Assembly: GCF_009687865.1 (NCBI RefSeq)
Contig: NZ_BLAE01000046.1
Span: 1-64,000 of the forward strand
Reading direction: 5' to 3'
DNA length: 64,000 nt
DNA from: Acrocarpospora macrocephala
GTDB lineage: Bacteria > Actinomycetota > Actinomycetes > Streptosporangiales > Streptosporangiaceae
In this document: in pieces, positions 36,285-45,111 of the stretch
Numbering within the stretch: position 1 is the stretch's first letter
How the letters are laid out: each line of letters opens with the position of its first letter
Position numbers and translations under genes: made by a program
The notes under the pieces: generated by a model
What the model was told of the DNA's origin: nothing
The model's database searches: none
The model's input: the letters and a program-made list of their open reading frames with translations, nothing else

Positions 36285-37753
36285 CCCGCTCCGCGGTCCT
36301 CGCCGCATCCCTCGCCACCGCGCTCGCCGTCCTGACCACCCCGGCCCTCGCATCCGGTACGGCATCCGCACGTGCTGACTGCGCCACCACCGCAGGCCCC
36401 GCCGATTTCAACGGTGACGGTCTCACCGACGCGGTCACCGGCGACCCCTTCGCCGACCTCGACGGCATCGAGGGCGCCGGCATCGTTCAGGTCCTCCTGG
36501 GCGGGAAGACCGAAGAGGCGCCGGACGGCCTCCCCGGTGCCGGTGGCACGCTCGAACTGCGCAGCCCCAACCCCGAACCCGGCGACGGCTTCGGCTGGGC
36601 CGTAAGAACAGCCCACGTCAACGACGACAAATGCCTCGACGTCATCGTCGGCGCCCCCTACGCGGGCGACACCGACACCGGTGCCGCTTACGTCTTCTTC
36701 GGAACCGCCTCCGGTGGGGACGCCGAGGTGCTGCCGCTGGACGCGGACAAGCAGGCGGAAGCCCATTTCGGCTGGTCTCTGGCCGCCGCTGACCTGACCG
36801 GCGGCGGCGCGATCGTCGCCGTCGGCGAACCCCACGCCGACGAACCCGCCGACGCGGGCGCGGTGCACGTCTTCGACCTGGACGGGACGATCCGCTCCAC
36901 CAAACGCCTCACCCAGGAGAACGAGGGCGTCATCGGCAACGGCGAGGTCGGCGACATGTGGGGCTGGTCCCTCGCGATCGGCAACCTCGGCGGCGATTCC
37001 GACAAACCAGACCTGGTCGTCGGCGCTCCGTACGAGAACAACGACGGCACCGGAATTCAGGTCGCCTCCGGCAAAATCGACTCCGGCATGGTCGCGGTCA
37101 TCTTCGACGTCCTCGAAAAGGGCCCCTACACCAGCCGCAAATGGGACCTCAATCAGGCCACCAAGGACGTCGTCGAGAAATCGGGCAACCGTTTCGGCTG
37201 GTCCCTGGCGTACGCCGAGTGGGGAGACACCGCATATCTCGCGGTCAGCATTCCCTTGGCCGACCAGGGCGACATCGCCAACACCGGCGCGATCCAGCTG
37301 TTCGAACGCAAGGGCTCCGGCGAACTCGCCCCCTTCCGCACCCTCCGCATGGGCGTCGGCGAACTCCGCTTCCCCACGATCCCGGTCGTCAAAGGCGCCG
37401 CCATCGGCTGGTCCATGGCCTTCTTGAACCCTCGCGTCCCCGTCCTCGCGATCGGCGAACCCTTCGCCTCAACCAGCGAGGCCCGCGAAACCGGCCGAGT
37501 CCGCTTCGCCTCCGTACGCGGCGGCCAAAGCGGCGACACCCTCGACTTCCCCGACCCCCAGCCCTACCAACACTTCGGCTGGTCCCTAGCCTCCTACGGC
37601 AACCCCAACGGCCTCTCCCCCGGCCAGGGCCTGGTCATCGGCATCCCCGACCGCAAGGGCGGCGGCGCCGTAGCCACCCGCGCCACAGGCCCCGCCACCC
37701 TCATCAAAACCACCCGCAAGGGAACCACCGACCTAGGCCGCTCCGTCGGCTGA
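36281..37753 (+). CDS. Secreted FG-GAP repeat protein, copy 2
   Basis: 490 residues. The signal peptide is about 32 residues (to ASARA), followed by DC. It contains DFNGDGLTDAVTGDPF, then repeated FGWAV, FGWSLA, WGWSLAIG and VGAPYEN blades of an integrin-alpha-like propeller. It is coupled to the upstream kinase (ATGA). It matches copy 1 in order and spacing of blades but is C-rich rather than G/T-rich. Likely an extracytoplasmic partner of the kinase or a cell-surface adhesion module; the ligand is unknown. Confidence 0.9.
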   Translation: MTRSAVLAASLATALAVLTTPALASGTASARADCATTAGPADFNGDGLTDAVTGDPFADLDGIEGAGIVQVLLGGKTEEAPDGLPGAGGTLELRSPNPEPGDGFGWAVRTAHVNDDKCLDVIVGAPYAGDTDTGAAYVFFGTASGGDAEVLPLDADKQAEAHFGWSLAAADLTGGGAIVAVGEPHADEPADAGAVHVFDLDGTIRSTKRLTQENEGVIGNGEVGDMWGWSLAIGNLGGDSDKPDLVVGAPYENNDGTGIQVASGKIDSGMVAVIFDVLEKGPYTSRKWDLNQATKDVVEKSGNRFGWSLAYAEWGDTAYLAVSIPLADQGDIANTGAIQLFERKGSGELAPFRTLRMGVGELRFPTIPVVKGAAIGWSMAFLNPRVPVLAIGEPFASTSEARETGRVRFASVRGGQSGDTLDFPDPQPYQHFGWSLASYGNPNGLSPGQGLVIGIPDRKGGGAVATRATGPATLIKTTRKGTTDLGRSVG

Positions 37754-37772
37754 CTCCGGGTCGTTGGATGTG

Positions 37773-39152
37773 TTAGGCGCCGAGGCGGGCGCCGCAGTGG
37801 GGCCATTGGCCTTGCCAGCGGCCCTGGACTCGTTGGAAGAGGAGTTGGGCGCGGTAGGTCTGTTCTTCGGCGGGCCAGTCGATGGGGGTTTTGGTGCCGC
37901 CTACGGCTTTCCACATGGGGAGGCTGAACTGGTACATGCCGTAGTAGGGGCCGCCGGGGTTGTACGCCTTGGGGTTGCCGTGGGATTCGCAGTCGGCGAG
38001 GCCGGCCCAGTTGAGGGCGGCCACGTTGGGGGCGATGGGGATGGTATGCGGGGGGAGGGCGGGGATCACCCGGATGACCGAGCCGTCTTCGGGGAAGTTT
38101 TTCAGGCCGGGGCGGACGGTGTTGCCCTTGGCGAGGGTGATGTTGGCCTGTTTGAGGACTTCGGCGACGGTGCGGCCGGTCGTGATGGTGGTGACGCGGA
38201 TCTTGTCGGCGACGATGGAGACCTTGCGCTGGGTTCGCACGCTCAGTTTGAAGCCGGAGACCGGGATCTGGCGCATGCGGTTGGCGGACAGCCGTAGGCG
38301 GGCGGGGTCGAGTTTGAGGTCTTCGAGAGCGTCGCCGACGTTGAGCGCGGTGATCATATGGGTGCTGCGCTTGCCGTCCATGATCAGGGTGAGCGGGCGC
38401 GCATGCCGTACGACGATGGTGGCGCCGTCGGCCACGGGTTGGGTCGGGGCGGGCTGGACGTGGTCTTCGGCGTCGTAGCTCACATTGGCGGCGTCGAGCA
38501 CGCCGTGCACGGTTCCGGCGAAGCTGCGTAACGTGATGAGATCTCCGTCGACGTCGAGGGTGACCTCGGTGGCCAGCCCGCCGCCGACGATCATGCCGAG
38601 TGATATTCCGGCGAGGGCGGCGTAAAGCGATCCAGCCCAGGGGGAGAGCAGCCAGGTCCGCCAGGTGGGCGCGGATTGCCGGCTCGGCTCAAGCATCAGG
38701 TCGTGGAGGTCCTCAGGCGACAAAGCACCCTCATGATCGCTCTGCTGCCGCGCCCGACGCGACCTCGGCCGCGGAACACCGTCGTCTAACGATTCCCCTA
38801 GTCGAACACCACCCGACAGCCCGTCCTCGCGCGTGTCGTAGAAGTGCTCACCCGGGGGAACGGGATCGCTGGAAGGCACCTCGGCGGGCTGACCTCTGCG
38901 CCTGCGACCCACCCGCGGCGCCCCGTCCGTTCGCATTTGATCATTCGGTAACGGCTCGACCGGCGCACCGGTATCCGCAGCTGGAGGTCCCACCGGCGCA
39001 CCCCCGTGCCCTCGATCGGCGACTGGCGCAGTCATATCCGCTGGTGGAGATCCGAGCGTGGCCGTTCGATCGCTGGGGGGCGGCCCGACCGGCTCGCCTC
39101 CCGACTCGCCGATGCCGCCCCCGAACGGTTGCTCCAATGTCGGTGAATACAT
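37773..39152 (-). CDS. rpfB: Resuscitation-promoting factor, RpfB-like
   Basis: 459 residues. ATG 39152 has GGAAGGA 7 bases upstream. A long Pro/Gly/Asp-rich cytoplasmic region (1-165) is followed by a membrane anchor (SLYAALAGISLGMIVGGGLA), three DUF348-type repeats (about 195-370) and a C-terminal transglycosylase-like Rpf domain with the catalytic Glu in LADCESHGNPKAYNPGG. Unlike mycobacterial RpfB I see no G5 domain between the repeats and the catalytic domain. It cleaves peptidoglycan to wake dormant cells or spores. Confidence 0.9.
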   Translation of the reverse strand: MYSPTLEQPFGGGIGESGGEPVGPPPSDRTATLGSPPADMTAPVADRGHGGAPVGPPAADTGAPVEPLPNDQMRTDGAPRVGRRRRGQPAEVPSSDPVPPGEHFYDTREDGLSGGVRLGESLDDGVPRPRSRRARQQSDHEGALSPEDLHDLMLEPSRQSAPTWRTWLLSPWAGSLYAALAGISLGMIVGGGLATEVTLDVDGDLITLRSFAGTVHGVLDAANVSYDAEDHVQPAPTQPVADGATIVVRHARPLTLIMDGKRSTHMITALNVGDALEDLKLDPARLRLSANRMRQIPVSGFKLSVRTQRKVSIVADKIRVTTITTGRTVAEVLKQANITLAKGNTVRPGLKNFPEDGSVIRVIPALPPHTIPIAPNVAALNWAGLADCESHGNPKAYNPGGPYYGMYQFSLPMWKAVGGTKTPIDWPAEEQTYRAQLLFQRVQGRWQGQWPHCGARLGA

Positions 39153-39322
39153 GGACGCGTCCTTCCGGAGGTTGACCGGCTCACGACGCTAGCGCCGTCG
39201 TCACTCCTACCTCAACCTCATCACTGAATCCCCGCCGTGACATTGGTCGCAGTTGGCTCAGGAGAATGACCCCCAATATGCCGCAAAAACCACGCATTAG
39301 CGGGCGTTTTGCCGATCTGGCT

Positions 39323-40180
39323 CTACCAGGCGCCGAAAACCTGCTCCCCGTTGCGACTGACCGCCCGGGCCAGATCGTCGGCATCCACGCCCTTCACCTC
39401 AGCGAGGCAGCGCAACGTCAACGGGATCAGGTAGGGCGCGTTGGGCTTCCCCCGGTGCGGCGTGGGCGGCAAATACGGCGCATCCGTCTCAACCAGCATG
39501 AGCTCCACCGGCGCCACCGCCGCCGCTTCCCGCAGATAACCTGCGTTCTTGTACGTCACCGGCCCAGAAAACGACAGGAAATATCCCGCCTCAGCACACT
39601 TCTTGGCCATTTCTGCGTCGCCCGAATAGCTGTGGAACACCACGACCTCCGGCGCGCCCTCCTCGGCGAGCACCGCCAGCACCGCATCGTGCGCGTCCCG
39701 ATCATGGATCACCAGCGCCTTGCCGGTCCGCTTCGCGATCTCGATGTGCGCCCGGAAACTCGCGTGCTGATCGTCGTGCGACGCCCAGTCCCGGTAGAAA
39801 TCGAGCCCGGTCTCCCCCACCGCCCGCACCCTCGGCTGCCGAGCCAGCTCCTCAATCTCCGCGAGCACCTCAGGCGTGGCCGCATGCGCCTCATTCGGAT
39901 GGATCGCCACCCCTGCGTACACATCCAGATGGTCCCGAGCCACTTCGGCGTTCCACCGCGAGGACCGCAGATCGTACCCAATGGTCACCAGCCTGGTGAC
40001 CCCCACAGCCCGCGCCTGCTCCACCACCGCGGCCACCGAAGACCCGGCCGCCTGAGCGGCCAGCGCCACCGGATCCCCGGAGGACGCCTGCCGATCCCCC
40101 ACCATGATGTCGAGATGGCAGTGGGAATCGAACACCTCGGTTCCCAGCGGCTCAGGCGGGGACGGCATCTCACGCGACAT
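39323..40180 (-). CDS. tatD: TatD-family metal-dependent DNase
   Basis: 285 residues from ATG 40180; GTG 40186 is possible. The amidohydrolase-type metal site is visible: FDSHCHLD, AIHPNEAH, VGETGLDFYRD, VIHDRDAH, VFHSYSGD and VETDAPYL. The family has 3'-5' nuclease and D-aminoacyl-type hydrolase activities. In other actinobacteria it sits between metG and rpfB; here mobile elements separate it from metG. Confidence 0.95.
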   Translation of the reverse strand: MSREMPSPPEPLGTEVFDSHCHLDIMVGDRQASSGDPVALAAQAAGSSVAAVVEQARAVGVTRLVTIGYDLRSSRWNAEVARDHLDVYAGVAIHPNEAHAATPEVLAEIEELARQPRVRAVGETGLDFYRDWASHDDQHASFRAHIEIAKRTGKALVIHDRDAHDAVLAVLAEEGAPEVVVFHSYSGDAEMAKKCAEAGYFLSFSGPVTYKNAGYLREAAAVAPVELMLVETDAPYLPPTPHRGKPNAPYLIPLTLRCLAEVKGVDADDLARAVSRNGEQVFGAW

Positions 40181-40255
40181 GCCCACAACCTATCGCCGCC
40201 CCCCGATCAGAATTCCTCGATGCATCATCCATCGCCGACGGAACGCGTCCGACCA

Positions 40256-40279
40256 CTGGGCGGTAGGCCCACCGCCCAG
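40256..40279. terminator. 9-bp hairpin upstream of tatD
   Basis: CTGGGCGGT and ACCGCCCAG flank a 6-base loop, between tatD and the IS1182-type relic. There is no clear T-run. It could be a terminator or part of the old intergenic region. Confidence 0.4.
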
Positions 40280-40350
40280 GAGTCCAACCAGGCCTTCACC
40301 GAGGACCTCCGAGGATGCCCCTGCCTTCAGGACTCTGTTCCCCAATTGGG

Positions 40351-41817
40351 TCACGCTGCCAACTCCAGCCGTGCAAAGTGGATGTCCGCGTGACTCCCAG
40401 AGGTGTTCCGGCGAGCCAGGCGTCCAGCCGGATGAGGTTGATCGCGGTCGCGGCGAGCACGTTGCCGAGGTTGGGTCTTATTCAGGCCGAGATTGCGAGT
40501 TCGGCGCATGCCGATCAGGATCGCTTGGGAGATGGTTCCTTTGACGCCAGCCCGGATTTTGCAGCGCTCTTTCCACTCGTCGGTGAGTTGCTCATGCCGG
40601 GCGCGTTCGAGGGCTTGATGTTACTCACGAGGGCGGATGGTGAGCTTGCGCAGCCCGGTCTTGGCAGTAGTGCACTGGGGGCGCATCGGGCAAGGACTGC
40701 AGTCGCGTTCATGAAAGTCGATCCGGATCAATGGCAGGCCGCGGCTGGTCTCGTCACGCTCAGTACTGCTGGTGTGACCCGCCGGACAGGTCGCGTGCCG
40801 CTGGTCGAAGGCGATGGCGAGCGCGCTCCACTCGAATCCCCCCGTCTTGGCCTGGCCTCTGCTGGAGAACTGCACCGGGCCCAGCAGTTCGACGCCATAC
40901 TCACCACGCGCGTGGACCAACAGGTCCCGTGCCGCGAGGTCGTCGTGGATGGTGGCGGTGAGCTGGGAGTCCTCGACGGTGGCGTCGGTAGTCGCCACGT
41001 GCGTGATCACATGAGCAGCGTCCGGGTTGCAGTCTCGGTCAGGTGGACCTCGTAGCCGATCCAGCCGGTCCGCGTTTGACCCCCCATACCGTGCGTCGGG
41101 GTCATAGGGCGAGGCCAGCCGGAGCCTTCCTGATGGCAGGTCCTTGCCCTGCCGCACATGCACCTCCCCCTCTTGTCGGTAGCACTGCTGGATCCAGGAC
41201 TTGCGCAGGATCTGTACGGCGGGGATCTGCCGCAGCCACGGCGGGGCGACCGGATCGTAGATCCGTTCCAGCGGCAGGTACCCGTCCGCGCCGACCTGCA
41301 GCAGGTACTCGGTCCGGGCGGCTGTACCGTCGGGAAGCCGGGAGCGGCGAACGCACTGCCGCCAGCACGTGTGTGGAATCGGTGCGCTGACGTCCTCCGG
41401 CACGAAGCAATCCCAGCTCACAAAGGCGCTCCAGGAGCAACTCCAGGACGTGTTCTTCCTGGCCGTGTGCCACCAGACGAGCGCGGAAGCCGCTGAGCAC
41501 CGAGAAGTCGGATCCCGGATCATCCAACTGCAGACCGAGCGCATACTTCCACTCGATCCGGCCTCGGACCGAGTCAGCGGCCTGCCGGTCCGAAAGGTTC
41601 TCCGTGTACTGCACACCGACACCAGCGCCAACTGTCCCGGAGACAGGCCAGGACGACCTCGTACCCCGAACATGCCCACGAAACCCTCATCGGCGAACAG
41701 CGGCCCCGGCACATCGCGGATCCACATCGCCAGCGTCCCCTCGGGAAATGCCGCCCGTGCCACTCGCACGGTCATCTCGGGAATCTCCGGCCACGGACGC
41801 GGTCGCAGCGACATCAC
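40351..41817 (-). pseudogene. IS1182-family transposase, broken by frameshifts and deletion
   Basis: Pieces in different frames line up with one transposase. The N-terminus is MSLRPRPWPEIPEMTVRVARAAFP (frame ending near 41617), then YTENLSDRQAADSVRGRIEWKYALGL with RTDSTHVLAAV in another frame. Next comes GADGYLPLERIYDPVAPPWL through HERDCSPCPMRPQCT to 40624, then ERARHEQLTDEWKERCKIRAGVKGTISQ in a third stretch and HFARLELAA to the stop at 40351. At least four frame breaks and a loss after THVLAAV are visible. It is non-functional. No terminal inverted repeats could be fixed by eye. Confidence 0.85.
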
Positions 41818-41840
41818 CCCTGCGGAGCAGGACAGGGAAA

Positions 41841-41867
41841 GACGAATCGCCGTCAGGGCGATTCGTC
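41841..41867 (-). terminator. Terminator of the RHH gene
   Basis: A perfect 11-bp stem (GACGAATCGCC with GGCGATTCGTC) with a 5-base loop overlaps the RHH stop codon. It is followed on the minus strand by TTTCCCT. Confidence 0.7.
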
Positions 41868-42011
41868 GTCTGCCCCAGCGGTCTCGCGCTGCGACTCAAG
41901 CCGGTACACGATCTCGGAGTTGAGGGACCGGCGGGCGGAGTTGGCCTGAGCTGCCAGCCACGCGTGAAGATCGGCTGGCAGGCGGAGCGTGATGCGTACT
42001 TCGTGATCCAC
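41853..42011 (-). CDS. Small ribbon-helix-helix (Arc-like) protein
   Basis: 52 residues from GTG 42011. VRITLRLPADLHAWLAAQA is the DNA-contacting beta strand and first helix, and RRSLNSEIVYRLES is the second helix, as in Arc/CopG-type repressors. It is transcribed away from tnpB, with only 29 bases between starts, and that gap is filled by an inverted repeat. No ribosome site is visible, so translation may be leaderless. No toxin gene is adjacent on its own strand. I infer autoregulation and control of tnpB. Confidence 0.75.
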   Translation of the reverse strand: MDHEVRITLRLPADLHAWLAAQANSARRSLNSEIVYRLESQRETAGADDESP

Positions 42012-42038
42012 ACCACTAAATGTAGTGGTAAAGTAGTG
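42012..42038. promoter_or_regulatory. Operator between RHH and tnpB starts
   Basis: ACCACTA-AATG-TAGTGGT is a perfect 7-bp inverted repeat, followed by another TAGTG 11 bp later, one helical turn. This subsite spacing suits a ribbon-helix-helix repressor acting on both divergent genes. Confidence 0.6.
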
Positions 42039-42040
42039 TC

Positions 42041-43246
42041 ATGACGACACCAGAAGAAGATGAGGAGGGTTCCGGGCACGCCCGGCACACCTACCGCCTT
42101 CGCATGTCGTCCACCGCACTCGCCACACTGCTCGTGGAGTGGGATCGGTGCCGCTGGGTGTGGAACCAGTGCGTCGCCGAGTCCCGGGCCGCTCACAAGG
42201 CTAAGCAGGAGTGCGGCCCGGCAAAACTGGACAAGATGCTGACCGGCTGGCGCGCCGGGCACGAATGGCTGCGTGAGGGCACATCGGTGCCGCAACAGCA
42301 GATCATCCGCGACTTCGCCCGGTCCCGCGCTAAGGCGTTGAAGGACATCAAGGCCCGCCTGCCGATCAAGCAGCGTGCGGGGATGCCGCGCTTCAAGAAG
42401 AAGGATCTCGCCGCGCCGACGCTCAACTACACCCGGCGCGGCTTCCGCCTCAAGAACGGACGCCTGCACTTGGCGGGCGGGATCACGCTGACGGTGGTGT
42501 GGTCGCGGGACCTCCCGGCCGATCCGTCGAGCGTCCGCGTATATCGCGACAGTATCGGGCACTGGTACGCCTCCTTCGTCGTCCCTGCCGAGACCCGGCC
42601 GCTCCCCGAGAACGGGCAGGCCATCGGTATCGACTGGGGTGTGAAGGAGACCGCGACCACCACCAGCGACGGCCATGACCTTCCGCACCACCAGTACGGC
42701 AGGAAGGCCGCCGACAGGCTGGCCCGGTATCAGCGGAAGATGGCCCGCCGGAAGCCGAAGCGCGGGCAGGCCGCGTCGAAAGGCTACCGGAAGGCCAAGC
42801 GACAGGCCGCGAAGGTGTACAAGAAGATCGCGCGGCAGCGGCAGGACACCGCCCGCAAATGGGCCAAACGCGTAACCGCCGACTTCGACCAGATCGCGGT
42901 GGAGGACTTCCGGCCGAAGTTCCTTGCCAAGTCCACCATGGCGAGAAAGGCCGCCGATGCGGTGATTTCGGCCACCAAACGCGAATTGATCAACATGGCG
43001 CGTAAGCACGGCCGGGACCTGCGGCTTGTGCACCCTGCGCACACCACGATGGACTGCGGGCACTGCGGAGCGAGAACCAAGCACGCACTACCGCTGTCGG
43101 AACGTACCTACGCCTGCACCGCGTGCGGAGCCATCTCCCCCAGGGACAAGAACTCCGCCTGTGTGATGCTCGTCCGGGCTGGTCTGATCCCGGCTGGTGT
43201 TGATCGCGTAAGACTCGATCGTTCGCTGAACGACCGAGCAGCGTGA
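42041..43246 (+). CDS. tnpB: TnpB RNA-guided endonuclease
   Basis: 401 residues. The N-terminal helical/wedge part (VEWDRCRWVWNQCVAE) is followed by a RuvC-like nuclease with all three acidic residues: Asp198 in GIDWG, Glu288 in VEDF and Asp369 in SPRDKNSA. The zinc ribbon has Cys339, Cys342, Cys359 and Cys362. Length and residues suggest an active enzyme, unlike the decayed transposase next door. TnpB proteins cut DNA guided by RNA made from the element's right end. ATG 42041 has only a weak ribosome site. Confidence 0.93.
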   Translation: MTTPEEDEEGSGHARHTYRLRMSSTALATLLVEWDRCRWVWNQCVAESRAAHKAKQECGPAKLDKMLTGWRAGHEWLREGTSVPQQQIIRDFARSRAKALKDIKARLPIKQRAGMPRFKKKDLAAPTLNYTRRGFRLKNGRLHLAGGITLTVVWSRDLPADPSSVRVYRDSIGHWYASFVVPAETRPLPENGQAIGIDWGVKETATTTSDGHDLPHHQYGRKAADRLARYQRKMARRKPKRGQAASKGYRKAKRQAAKVYKKIARQRQDTARKWAKRVTADFDQIAVEDFRPKFLAKSTMARKAADAVISATKRELINMARKHGRDLRLVHPAHTTMDCGHCGARTKHALPLSERTYACTACGAISPRDKNSACVMLVRAGLIPAGVDRVRLDRSLNDRAA

Positions 43247-43284
43247 GCCAGAAATCCCCCTCTTTTGAGAGGGGGAGCAGTCAA
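43247..43284 (+). ncRNA. Right end / 3' part of predicted omega RNA
   Basis: After the tnpB stop, an 8-bp hairpin (TCCCCCTC with GAGGGGGA, 43255-43276) is followed by GCAG and TCAA. This matches IS605-type right ends, where the guide begins right after TCAA. Here that would be 43285 onward, inside metG. The 5' boundary, normally within tnpB, is not determined. Confidence 0.55.
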
Positions 43285-45071
43285 TTGGCGGGGTCGGCCA
43301 GGCGTGTCAGTTCCTCGTCGATGATCTTGGGGTCCAGCTTGGTGAACAGCGGCGTGGGCGGGGCGAGACGCGTGCCGGACCGGATCGGCCGGTGCTCCCA
43401 GGTCGCCGCCCCGTCGTAGGCACCCGAGATGATCGGGTAACTGGGCCCGCCATCCTCGTCGACCTCGCTGATCTGCGGCATGCCGGACCAGACACCCTCC
43501 CCGCCCAGCATGTCGAAGATCTTGTTGGACGAGGTCGGCAGGAACGGCGTGAGCAGCGTCTTGGCGTCGTCGACCACCTGCAACGCCACGTGCAGGATCG
43601 ACCCCTGCCGGGAAGGATCGTCCTTGATCTTCCAAGGCTCCTGCTCGGCCAGGTACTTGTTGGCATCCCGAACCACATCGAACGCCTCGTTGACGGCGTT
43701 CTTAAACCGGGATCGGGCGAGCTCGGCACCCACGGAGGCGAAAGCCGTACGCGAACGAGCCAGCAGCGCGCGGTCGGCGTCGGTGAGATCGACGGCGGCG
43801 GGGATCTCGCCGAAGTTCTTGGCCGCCATGGAGATCGACCGGTTGACCAGGTTGCCCCAGGCCGCGACGAGCTCGCCGTTGTTGCGGTTGACGAACTCCG
43901 ACCAGGTGAAGTCGGTGTCCTGATTTTCCGGACCTGCGACCGAGATGTAGTAGCGCAGCGCGTCGGCCGAATACCGCTCCAGGAAGTCGCGCACGTAGAT
44001 GACGACAGACCTGGACGAGGAGAACTTCCGCCCCTCCATCGTTAGGAACTCGCTCGAAACCACCTCGGAGGGCACCTCAAGCCGCCCGAGCGACCCCGGC
44101 GTGCCACCGCGCGCGCCCTCGCCGTTGTAGCCGAACAGCAGCGCCGGCCAGATCTCGGCATGGAAGACGATGTTGTCCTTGCCCATGAAGTAGTAGCCGC
44201 GCGCGTCCGGGTTCTGCCACCAGGCACGCCAGGCGTCGGGGTCGCCGGAGCGCCGGGCCCACTCAATCGAGGCGCTGAGATACCCGATGACGGCGTCGAA
44301 CCAGACATACAGCCTCTTGTCGCTGCGGTCACGCCAGCCATCCAGCGGGATCGGCACCCCCCAGTCCAGATCCCGCGTGATCGCCCGAGGCTGCAGATCG
44401 CCGAGCAGGTTGAGCGCGAACTTGAGCACGTTAGGACGCCACTCGCCCTGTTTGCCCTGCAGGTATGTGCCGAGCACTTCGGTGAAGGCGGGCAGATCGA
44501 GCATGAAGTGCTCGGTCTCGATGAATTTGGGCGTCTCGCCGTTGATGCGTGACCTGGGATTGATCAGGTCGACCGGGTCGAGCTGATTGCCGCAGTTGTC
44601 ACACTGGTCGCCACGCGCGCCGTCATACCCGCAGATCGGGCAGGTGCCCTCGATGTAGCGGTCAGGCAGCGTGCGCCCGGTTGACGGGGAAACCGCGCCG
44701 AGCGTGGTCTTCGGGAAGACGTATCCGTTGTTGTACAGCCCGAGGAAGATTTCCTGGGCTATCGCGTAGTGATTGCGCGTGCTCGTCCGTGTGAACAGGT
44801 CATACGAAAGTCCGAGCGCGGTCAAGTCCTCGGCGATGATCCGGTTATATCGATCGGCGAGGTCACGCGCGGAAAGGCCCTCCTTGTCGGCCTGGACCTG
44901 GATCGGGGTGCCGTGCTCGTCGGTCCCCGAGACCATCAGCACCTTGTTGCCCGCCATCCGCTGGTAGCGGCTGAAGACGTCGGACGGCACGCCAAACCCG
45001 GAAACGTGCCCGATGTGCCGCGGCCCATTGGCGTAGGGCCACGCGACGGCGGTCAAGATGTGCTGAGACAT
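43281..45071 (-). CDS. metG: Methionyl-tRNA synthetase
   Basis: 596 residues, class I synthetase. [14 protein letters not shown] is the HIGH region, [18 protein letters not shown] the zinc knuckle, and GRKFSSSRS the KMSKS loop. The anticodon-binding helical domain follows. It charges tRNA-Met in the cytoplasm. The last codons and the TGA overlap the TCAA right end of the tnpB element, so the element sits exactly at the gene's 3' boundary. The final residues (RLADPAN) may therefore be partly set by the insertion. Confidence 0.97.
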   Translation of the reverse strand: MSQHILTAVAWPYANGPRHIGHVSGFGVPSDVFSRYQRMAGNKVLMVSGTDEHGTPIQVQADKEGLSARDLADRYNRIIAEDLTALGLSYDLFTRTSTRNHYAIAQEIFLGLYNNGYVFPKTTLGAVSPSTGRTLPDRYIEGTCPICGYDGARGDQCDNCGNQLDPVDLINPRSRINGETPKFIETEHFMLDLPAFTEVLGTYLQGKQGEWRPNVLKFALNLLGDLQPRAITRDLDWGVPIPLDGWRDRSDKRLYVWFDAVIGYLSASIEWARRSGDPDAWRAWWQNPDARGYYFMGKDNIVFHAEIWPALLFGYNGEGARGGTPGSLGRLEVPSEVVSSEFLTMEGRKFSSSRSVVIYVRDFLERYSADALRYYISVAGPENQDTDFTWSEFVNRNNGELVAAWGNLVNRSISMAAKNFGEIPAAVDLTDADRALLARSRTAFASVGAELARSRFKNAVNEAFDVVRDANKYLAEQEPWKIKDDPSRQGSILHVALQVVDDAKTLLTPFLPTSSNKIFDMLGGEGVWSGMPQISEVDEDGGPSYPIISGAYDGAATWEHRPIRSGTRLAPPTPLFTKLDPKIIDEELTRLADPAN

Positions 45072-45111
45072 GCGTCCAGCCTAGAGCCCCTTGACCGCCC
45101 GCTCGAACCGA

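Larger units (their letters stand above)
41841..43284. mobile_element. IS200/IS605-type element with tnpB (left boundary uncertain)
   Basis: It contains the RHH gene, tnpB and a right-end hairpin followed by TCAA at 43281-43284. There is no tnpA (Y1 transposase). The right end abuts the metG coding region, so the element occupies the metG-tatD gap next to the IS1182 relic. The left end could not be located and may lie elsewhere. Confidence 0.55.

Noticed and set aside
41687-43084. 465-residue minus-strand open frame opposite tnpB
   Set aside because: TnpB on the plus strand has full catalytic and zinc motifs; the minus frame has none and overlaps the RHH gene in another frame.
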